A stretch of 51,639 nucleotides of DNA from Bacteroidaceae bacterium (lineage in GTDB: Bacteria; Bacteroidota; Bacteroidia; Bacteroidales; Bacteroidaceae), in contig JAGABW010000060.1 of the NCBI GenBank assembly GCA_017614465.1, positions 1 through 51,639 on the forward strand. The letters are read 5' to 3'. The position numbers and the translations under genes were made by a program. The notes under the pieces were generated by a model. It saw only the letters and a program-made list of their open reading frames with translations. It was not told the DNA's origin and made no database searches. Positions within the stretch are counted from its first letter, which is position 1. Each line of letters opens with the position of its first letter. Of this stretch, positions 50,222 through 51,639 are shown in pieces.

Positions 50222-51406
50222 ATGGGTTTATTACAAGAAAGATTCAAGGAGTATAGAGAGCCTCAAAAATACATGAATTTGGGCATCTATCCTTACTTTA
50301 GAGAGATCGATAGCCACCAAGACACAGAAGTGGTTATGGATGGTAAAAAAGTCCTTATGTTCGGTTCTAACTCATACATGGGACTTACTTACGACAAACG
50401 CATTGTAGATGCCGCTGTCGCAGCAGTAAAGAAATATGGTACAGGTTGTGCTGGTTCTCGTTTCTTAAATGGAACCTTAGACCTTCATATTCAACTGGAA
50501 AAAGAATTAGCTGAATTTGTCGGTAAAGACGAAGCTTTAGTGTATTCAACAGGTTTTACAGTTAATTCTGGTGTCGTTTCGCAATTAACAGGTAGAAATG
50601 ACTATATCTTAGGAGATGACCGCGACCACGCTTCAATTGTTGACGGACGTCGTCTTTCTATTTCTACATTCTATCACTACAAGCACAATGACATGGAGGA
50701 TTTGGAGCACTTACTTCAGAAATGTAATCCAGATTCCATCAAACTGATTGTAACTGATGGTTTGTTCTCAATGGAAGGAGATCTCGCTAAATTACCTGAA
50801 ATTGTTGAACTTAAGAAGAAATACAATGCAAGCATAATGGTTGACGAGGCTCATGGTCTTGGAGTATTCGGACGTAACGGACGTGGTACATGCGACCACT
50901 TCGGAGTTACTAAGGATATCGACCTTATAATGGGTACATTCTCTAAGTCTCTTGCTTCAATCGGAGGATTTATCGCAGCTGATAAAGATACAATCAACTA
51001 TCTTCGTCACACAAGCCGTACTTACATATTCTCTGCAAGTAACACACCTGCCGCTACTGCAGCTGCAATGGAAGCTCTCCACATCTTGAAGAGCGAACCA
51101 GAACGCATTGAAAACTTGTGGAAGATCACAAACTACGCACTCCAACAATTCAAGGATGCAGGATTTGAGATTGGTGACACAGAAAGTCCTATCATACCTC
51201 TTTATGTACGCGATGCCGTTAAGACATTTGAAGTAACAAAGAGAGCATTTGAAAGAGGAATTTTCATCAACCCTGTTATTCCACCAGCATGTGCACCTCA
51301 AGACACTCTTGTACGAGTTGCTCTTATGGCAACACACACAAAAGAACAAGTTGACACTTGTGTGAGCGCATTGGTTGACACATTCAAGGAGCTCGATCTT
51401 CTATAA
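50222..51406 (+). CDS. spt: Serine palmitoyltransferase (alpha-oxoamine synthase)
   Basis: The 394-residue PLP-dependent enzyme condenses serine with palmitoyl-CoA, the committed step of sphingolipid synthesis, if the assignment is right. Family motifs: MFGSNSYMGLTYDKRI, GTGCAGSRFLNGT, HASIVDGRRLS, VDEAHGLGVFGRNGRG and the PLP lysine K242 in GTFSKSLASIGGF. Alternatives in the same fold are KBL, BioF and HemA. The SRFLNGTLDLHIQLEKELAEFVGKDEALVYSTGF pattern and the Bacteroidales context favour serine palmitoyltransferase. It is divergent from a lipid kinase gene and has biased codons. Confidence 0.8.
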   Translation: MGLLQERFKEYREPQKYMNLGIYPYFREIDSHQDTEVVMDGKKVLMFGSNSYMGLTYDKRIVDAAVAAVKKYGTGCAGSRFLNGTLDLHIQLEKELAEFVGKDEALVYSTGFTVNSGVVSQLTGRNDYILGDDRDHASIVDGRRLSISTFYHYKHNDMEDLEHLLQKCNPDSIKLIVTDGLFSMEGDLAKLPEIVELKKKYNASIMVDEAHGLGVFGRNGRGTCDHFGVTKDIDLIMGTFSKSLASIGGFIAADKDTINYLRHTSRTYIFSASNTPAATAAAMEALHILKSEPERIENLWKITNYALQQFKDAGFEIGDTESPIIPLYVRDAVKTFEVTKRAFERGIFINPVIPPACAPQDTLVRVALMATHTKEQVDTCVSALVDTFKELDLL

Positions 51407-51422
51407 AAATAGGCAAATAAAC

Positions 51423-51463
51423 AAACTCTGTAATCGATTTTATAAGGAATTACAGAGTTTTTT
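51423..51463 (+). terminator. Terminator of spt
   Basis: AAACTCTGTAAT (51423-51434) and ATTACAGAGTTT (51449-51460) are exact complements, 12 bp, around a 14-base loop, followed by TTTATT. Confidence 0.9.
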
Positions 51464-51528
51464 ATTAAAATACAGCAAATTTACAATAAATTAATAGCAA
51501 TTGTTAAATGTAATTGTAAATATTTTTG

Positions 51529-51536
51529 TATCTTTG
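51529..51536 (+). promoter_or_regulatory. -7 box of the tRNA-Arg gene
   Basis: TATCTTTG lies 19 bases upstream of the tRNA, in a region with several TTG motifs. Confidence 0.6.
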
Positions 51537-51555
51537 CAGTCGCAAATAAAAAGAT

Positions 51556-51629
51556 GGTTCGGTAGCTCAGCTGGATAGAGCAACAGCCTTCTAAGCTGTG
51601 GGTCTTGGGTTCGAATCCCAACCGAATCA
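51556..51629 (+). tRNA. tRNA-Arg (anticodon UCU)
   Basis: The 74-base cloverleaf has acceptor pairs GGTTCGG (51556-51562) with CCGAATC (51622-51628), the D arm TAGCTCAGCTGGATAGAGCA, anticodon stem ACAGC/GCTGT with loop CTTCTAA and anticodon TCT, and a T arm with GGTTCGAATCC. The discriminator base is A and CCA is not encoded, so the Cca enzyme must add it. It should read AGA and AGG codons; AGA is common in this window. Anticodon identity is read directly. Confidence 0.97.
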
Positions 51630-51639
51630 CTTATTATGA

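Overview
This window looks like a chromosomal segment of a low-G+C Bacteroidota, almost certainly order Bacteroidales. A Prevotellaceae-like genome is my guess, not something the sequence proves. The reasons are the many TAnnTTTG -7 boxes (often with TTTG about 19 bases upstream), very few Shine-Dalgarno sequences, and typical Bacteroidota families: a DUF5103/T9SS-plug protein, DUF1573, a golvesin/'xanthan lyase'-like protein, serine palmitoyltransferase and the GGGtGRT protein. I see no prophage, insertion sequence, transposase or CRISPR array. Most of the window is core housekeeping DNA.

Layout. 1-7564: a tightly packed (+) run of a truncated DUF5103 gene, a large secreted golvesin/amidase-like protein, a YgiQ radical-SAM protein and a Pif1-like helicase. 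7658-8443: a double carboxymuconolactone-decarboxylase protein. 8591-8728: a good candidate small RNA on the minus strand, with its own promoter and terminator. 8961-10305 (-): nadC followed by a DUF1573 protein. 10562-15467: AGCS symporter, CPA2 antiporter and a DUF697 GTPase. 15717-19848: clpP-clpX-recQ. 20054-21226: a major OmpA-type porin, followed by an orphan sensor kinase and a small membrane protein. 23482-26580: the ribosomal operon rplM-rpsI-rpsB-tsf, with a structured leader of about 190 nt.

26645-29880 is the one clearly accessory stretch. It is A+T-rich and holds two lipoproteins and two unrecognised proteins. It contains two near-identical 88-bp promoter-bearing repeats, and a 47-bp fragment resembling the inside of tsf is joined to the second repeat. 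It looks like an islet assembled by recombination between tsf and cca.

29881-36404 returns to core genes: cca (apparently leaderless), a TM2 protein, sppA-lpxK-thiL and the RNase P RNA. 36531-41099 is a complete TolC/MacA/MacB-type tripartite efflux operon. 41406-43132 is a strongly expressed pair, a NifU-like scaffold homologue plus the GGGtGRT protein, whose function is unknown. 43329-48799 holds rarA, mutS2, a LysM glucosaminidase (-) and cdd. The right end has a lipid kinase (-) divergent from serine palmitoyltransferase, suggesting sphingolipid metabolism, and then tRNA-Arg(UCU).
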